Shown: in pieces, positions 6,256-9,450 of the stretch | Position numbering within the stretch: the stretch's first letter is position 1 | Layout of the letters: each line of letters opens with the position of its first letter | Origin: CAMBDR01 sp046597185 | GTDB taxonomy: Bacteria > Pseudomonadota > Gammaproteobacteria > Burkholderiales > Burkholderiaceae_D | Assembly: GCA_046597185.1 (NCBI GenBank) | Contig: JBKJLF010000554.1 | Coordinates: 1 to 9,450, forward strand | DNA length: 9,450 bases | Direction of reading: 5' to 3' | Program-made: the position numbers and the translations under genes | The notes under the pieces: generated by a model | What the model saw: only the letters and a program-made list of their open reading frames with translations | Database searches by the model: none | Told to the model about the DNA's origin: nothing

Positions 6256-9200
6256 ATGCCAGAAAAAAGCCTTGATGCCGCAATCGGGAAATTGTGTTGG
6301 TTGCATTTGTCGGATATCCATTTCTGGCGCAAAAACGATTGGCGTGACGATACCGCGCGGCGTAAATTAATCGCCTTCCTGAAAGCCGGGTTTGAAAACG
6401 GCACATTGGCGCGGCCCAATCTGGTGTTTTGCACCGGGGATATTGCCATGGGTGAAACCGCACCCAATGAACTGGCGCTGCAATATGAGTCGGCCCAGGC
6501 GTTTTTTGATCAGGTGCTGGCGGTGTGTGGTTTGCCGCGCACGGCTTTGTTTGTGGTGCCGGGCAATCATGATGTGAATCGCAGCGTGGTATCGCGCCTT
6601 TTGCAAAAAGGGCTGCGGCAGGCGAGCTTGAACGAAATCAAGAAAGATTGGGCAGGGCAGACGGTTGAATATCGGGATGCGATTAAACGGCTGGATGAAT
6701 ATGGCCAGTTTGTAAAAAAATATCTGCCGCATCAGCTTGATGACCAAGGGCGGCAGTGTTACGCCAAGGTGGTGCATATCAACGGCATGCGCATTGGCAT
6801 TGCTGGCTTTAATTCGGCCTGGACTTGTTATGACGATGCCGATAAAAGCCAGTTGTGGCTGGCGGGGGAATGGCAGTTTAATGCGGCTGACACGGCGTTT
6901 GATGGCAAGACTGACCTTTGCATCGGCTTGATGCATCACCCGGTTTCGTGGTTGACGGTGCAAGAGGAAAGTCTGGCCAAAAAACGGATACGGGCCGGGT
7001 TTCAATTTTGGTTACACGGGCATGAGCATGACGCCTGGGTGGTGCCGACGGATCGTGAAATCGTCATTTGTGCCGGGGCGGTGAATGCGCATAGCGATGA
7101 TGAATTCGGGATTAATCTGGTGCAATTGGATTTGGCGGCAGGCTCGGGTAAGGTGTCTTTGTTTGCCTATAAAACCGCTGGCAATGCATGGTTGATTTGC
7201 CCGAGTGAAGATGCGCCGTTGGCGGTGCGGTCGATCAAATATGCCAAAGTAACCGCCACAGCAGCGGTGAAACAGGCTAATCCCCCCGCTGTTTTGCCGG
7301 GCGTGGGCAATGTGAACTACACCTCGGCAGCCGCGTTGCCTGCTGCTGGCCCCACGCCCACTCTTGGGGCAAGCATGGCCAATGTTGCGCAAGATGGGCA
7401 ATTTGATGTTTTCCTGAGCCTCGCCCCGGTGCAAAGTGTGGCACTGCCAGTTTCAAAGAAAGGTAACACGGCAATCCTGCACAATGCCGCGCCAATCATC
7501 GTTTTAGTAACCGTCAACGACCATGAAACCGCCGCTGTGCTGGATGCCTTTTTGGGCGAAGCGCAAGTTCCGCCACAGGTGACCAAAAACGGCGTCACCT
7601 ATTTTGATTTGGGCCTCCAGGGTGGTCACCGGATTTTGCATACTGTCTGTGAAATGGGTGCGGGCGGTATCGGTGCTTCACAACAAAGAACACGGGATGC
7701 GATTGATCATTGGCAACCCAAAGCCATCATTGCCGTGGGCATTGCCTTTGGAATTGATGAAACCAAACAAGCGATTGGTGACGTGCTGGTGTCAACCCAG
7801 ATTCAGGACTATGAACTGGGGCGCTTGAACAACGATGGCACTTTGACGCCGCGAGGCGATAAGCCGGGTAGTGCGGATAAATTGCGCAATCGCTTGCGCC
7901 AGTTGAATATCGCCAGAGGGCGTGGCAAGGACTGGCCCAAAGTGCGCCTTGGCCTGCTGTTGTGTGGGCAAAAGTTGGTGGATAATCTGGATTACCGGGA
8001 AAGCCTGAAAAAGTTGTTTCCCGAGGCAATTGGCGGCGAAATGGAAGGCAGCGGCGTCTATGCCAGTGCCAGCGCTAAAAACGTGGATTGGATTATCGTT
8101 AAAGCCATTTGTGACTGGGGGCACGACAAGGGGCATGCCAAGAAAGCCGAATGGCAAAAGCATGCGGCTAAAAATGCGGCGCTTGTGGTAAAAGCCGCCT
8201 TGGGCGACGGGGGATTGTATGTCGATGGCGTACATGAATCCGGGGCAGGTTCAAGCGTAGTAGGGCATGTTGGCAACACTACCCAAGCGGCGCAGGATCA
8301 CGCAATACCCAATCAGCCTGCCAGTGGTGACGCGATAACTCAATCGCCCAAATTGCCGGAAGATAATGCAGCCCAGCGCATAACACAAACCAGGAAAGTG
8401 ATTTTTGCCTGGCTGCGCCAGGATAAATTTCCTACTGCTCTTGATCTGACGTTTGATGACGAAGGCATGCCGCAATTACTGGCCGATATCTTTAACGCCG
8501 TAACGCCAGCCAGTACCCGTGCCAGCGTTGCTGATCAATGCTTGGTCGCTATCTCGCAATTGGCAAAAGTGTGTATGGCGCAGTTGCAAAAATTGCCCGA
8601 TACCGCCAGCACAATCAGTGCCGACACCAGGGTCGCGCTGCGCGCTGCCTTCATCAATGCTATGCAACAGGCAATTCTGCTGGCTGCGCATGAAGATAAA
8701 TTGAAGGCCGTCCGGCTTCAAGCTGCTGACCATGCCAATTCGGCGCAAGCGCTGGATGTGAACTTATGGTTGAGTGTCAGCGTGCTCACTAGAGACGAGC
8801 TTGCCGAACATGTGCGTGCCGATTTTCCACCTGGAAAACTGACCGTGTTTCAAGACAAACATCACGTCAATTTGTTTGATGAAATCGAACTGGGAACCAG
8901 TGAAGCAGCGGCAGCGGCACGCAAAGACTTGTCCACGATGACCAAAGCCGACCGCCAAGGCGCGGAAACCCAAGTATGCAAAGTCGTCTGGAATAAGCTG
9001 TTTCCGGGCGAGGCACCGTATTCCAGTACGCAATTTGATATTCTTCAAGGTGAGCTGCGCGAACTGGAGGATAGCAAAAAGCATTTGCTGGTGATTATGG
9101 AGCCGCAACACGGCGAATTATCACGCGAGTTTGTCACATGGCTAAATCAGCAAATGCATGTCAGGTTGATCAAAATTTCCACCAAGCAAGGTGTGTTTGA

Positions 9201-9288
9201 CCTATCCGAAGGCACATGGCGGGCAAAACTGGCTACCCTGTATAAAACACTTCAACCGCTTGAACCTACCAATAGAGCTGCCGCATGA
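6256..9288 (+). CDS. Metallophosphoesterase - nucleoside phosphorylase fusion with unrecognised C-terminal region; putative conflict-system effector
   Basis: 1010 residues, start supported by AGAGG at 6242-6246. Residues 1 to about 315 form a calcineurin-like metallophosphoesterase with every metal-site motif: D20-x-H22, G61-D62, GNHD at 103-106, H227-H228 and GHEH at 255-258. A Pro/Ala-rich linker (about 335-405) leads to a PNP/MTAN-superfamily phosphorylase or nucleosidase domain at about 410-655. This has GAGGIGAS at 468-475, VGIAFGID at 494-501, the purine-site MEGSG (Glu597) and ICDWG with Asp620, so it looks catalytically intact. After a second linker (660-705), residues 706-1010 are a helical segment and then an alpha/beta segment that I cannot assign; no STAND ATPase, TPR or membrane helix is visible. 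The phosphoesterase would cut a phosphoester and the phosphorylase a nucleoside or nucleotide glycosidic bond. The 4-nt overlap with a MoxR ATPase gene suggests an NTPase-controlled defence or suicide system. That role is inferred. Confidence 0.9.
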   Translation: MPEKSLDAAIGKLCWLHLSDIHFWRKNDWRDDTARRKLIAFLKAGFENGTLARPNLVFCTGDIAMGETAPNELALQYESAQAFFDQVLAVCGLPRTALFVVPGNHDVNRSVVSRLLQKGLRQASLNEIKKDWAGQTVEYRDAIKRLDEYGQFVKKYLPHQLDDQGRQCYAKVVHINGMRIGIAGFNSAWTCYDDADKSQLWLAGEWQFNAADTAFDGKTDLCIGLMHHPVSWLTVQEESLAKKRIRAGFQFWLHGHEHDAWVVPTDREIVICAGAVNAHSDDEFGINLVQLDLAAGSGKVSLFAYKTAGNAWLICPSEDAPLAVRSIKYAKVTATAAVKQANPPAVLPGVGNVNYTSAAALPAAGPTPTLGASMANVAQDGQFDVFLSLAPVQSVALPVSKKGNTAILHNAAPIIVLVTVNDHETAAVLDAFLGEAQVPPQVTKNGVTYFDLGLQGGHRILHTVCEMGAGGIGASQQRTRDAIDHWQPKAIIAVGIAFGIDETKQAIGDVLVSTQIQDYELGRLNNDGTLTPRGDKPGSADKLRNRLRQLNIARGRGKDWPKVRLGLLLCGQKLVDNLDYRESLKKLFPEAIGGEMEGSGVYASASAKNVDWIIVKAICDWGHDKGHAKKAEWQKHAAKNAALVVKAALGDGGLYVDGVHESGAGSSVVGHVGNTTQAAQDHAIPNQPASGDAITQSPKLPEDNAAQRITQTRKVIFAWLRQDKFPTALDLTFDDEGMPQLLADIFNAVTPASTRASVADQCLVAISQLAKVCMAQLQKLPDTASTISADTRVALRAAFINAMQQAILLAAHEDKLKAVRLQAADHANSAQALDVNLWLSVSVLTRDELAEHVRADFPPGKLTVFQDKHHVNLFDEIELGTSEAAAAARKDLSTMTKADRQGAETQVCKVVWNKLFPGEAPYSSTQFDILQGELRELEDSKKHLLVIMEPQHGELSREFVTWLNQQMHVRLIKISTKQGVFDLSEGTWRAKLATLYKTLQPLEPTNRAAA

Positions 9289-9450
9289 ACATGCCAATTT
9301 TCGACTACCCAACCAGCCCACAAATCATTCAAAAAATGGCCTCCTGGCCCGAGAGCGCACACCAGTTCGAGCCAGACCACATTCTCGCCCTGCGTGCCGC
9401 ACAAGCCACCGGTCGCCCGCTGCTGGTGCGCGGTGAGGCGGGCACGGGCA
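9285..9450 (+). CDS. MoxR-type AAA+ ATPase, N-terminal part only (cut by the window edge)
   Basis: The ATG at 9285 overlaps the preceding TGA (ATGA), a sign of translational coupling in one operon; ATG 9291 is an alternative. Fifty-five residues are visible: an N-terminal helical lead-in (FEPDHILALRAAQATGRPLL) followed by VRGEAGTG, where G50 to G55 begin a Walker A motif whose Lys lies beyond the window. The pattern 'H/A-rich helix, GRPLLVRGEAGTG' is typical of MoxR-family AAA+ ATPases, which act as hexameric chaperone-like remodellers, usually with a von Willebrand factor A-domain partner. Such ATPases also form the regulatory core of MoxR-vWA conflict systems. The rest of the protein and any vWA gene are outside the window, so the subfamily is not certain. 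Confidence 0.82.
   Translation, partial: MNMPIFDYPTSPQIIQKMASWPESAHQFEPDHILALRAAQATGRPLLVRGEAGTG

Noticed and set aside
6367..7005. 212-codon open frame on the minus strand inside the phosphoesterase domain
   Set aside because: It is antisense to conserved metal-site motifs, with no recognisable protein features; a shadow of codon bias.

Overview
The window looks like a chromosomal stretch from a Gram-negative proteobacterium, probably a beta- or gammaproteobacterium. The evidence is indirect: a MauG/CCP-type diheme cytochrome and a small cupredoxin with export signals, a methyl-accepting chemotaxis protein, a dCACHE-PAS-GGDEF cyclase, and GC content that looks slightly above 50% by eye. No rRNA, tRNA, CRISPR array or intact transposon was seen, and the species cannot be named from this.

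Layout. Positions 1-716 hold no intact gene. There is a possible partial reading frame running off the left edge on the minus strand, then a decayed minus-strand tail of a PD-(D/E)XK (DUF1703-type) nuclease gene, then a plausible sigma70-like promoter for the first plus-strand gene. Positions 717-5709 are a co-oriented redox and signalling cluster: a MauG-like diheme cytochrome c peroxidase, a transmembrane chemoreceptor without a clear HAMP domain, a periplasmic type-1 copper protein, and a membrane diguanylate cyclase with an intact GGDEF motif and inhibitory site. The first two proteins after the signal peptides would handle electrons or peroxide in the periplasm. The chemoreceptor and cyclase could couple periplasmic redox or ligand state to motility and c-di-GMP.

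Positions 5710-6255 are a scrambled junction. A 33-codon relic matches the end of the nucleoside-phosphorylase domain found further downstream (25 of 32 residues identical) and lies in frame directly after the cyclase stop codon. A small minus-strand hypothetical frame without an ATG follows, and then a regulatory stretch with a 10-bp inverted repeat.

Positions 6256-9450 hold the most interesting part. A 1010-residue protein joins a complete calcineurin-like metallophosphoesterase, a complete nucleoside phosphorylase/nucleosidase-type domain and about 310 residues of unrecognised C-terminal sequence. Its stop codon overlaps by 4 nt (ATGA) the start of a MoxR-type AAA+ ATPase gene that is cut off by the window edge within its Walker A motif. 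This resembles NTPase-regulated conflict (anti-phage or self-inactivation) systems in which a MoxR ATPase controls a nucleotide-attacking effector. The function is inferred from architecture and context, not demonstrated.
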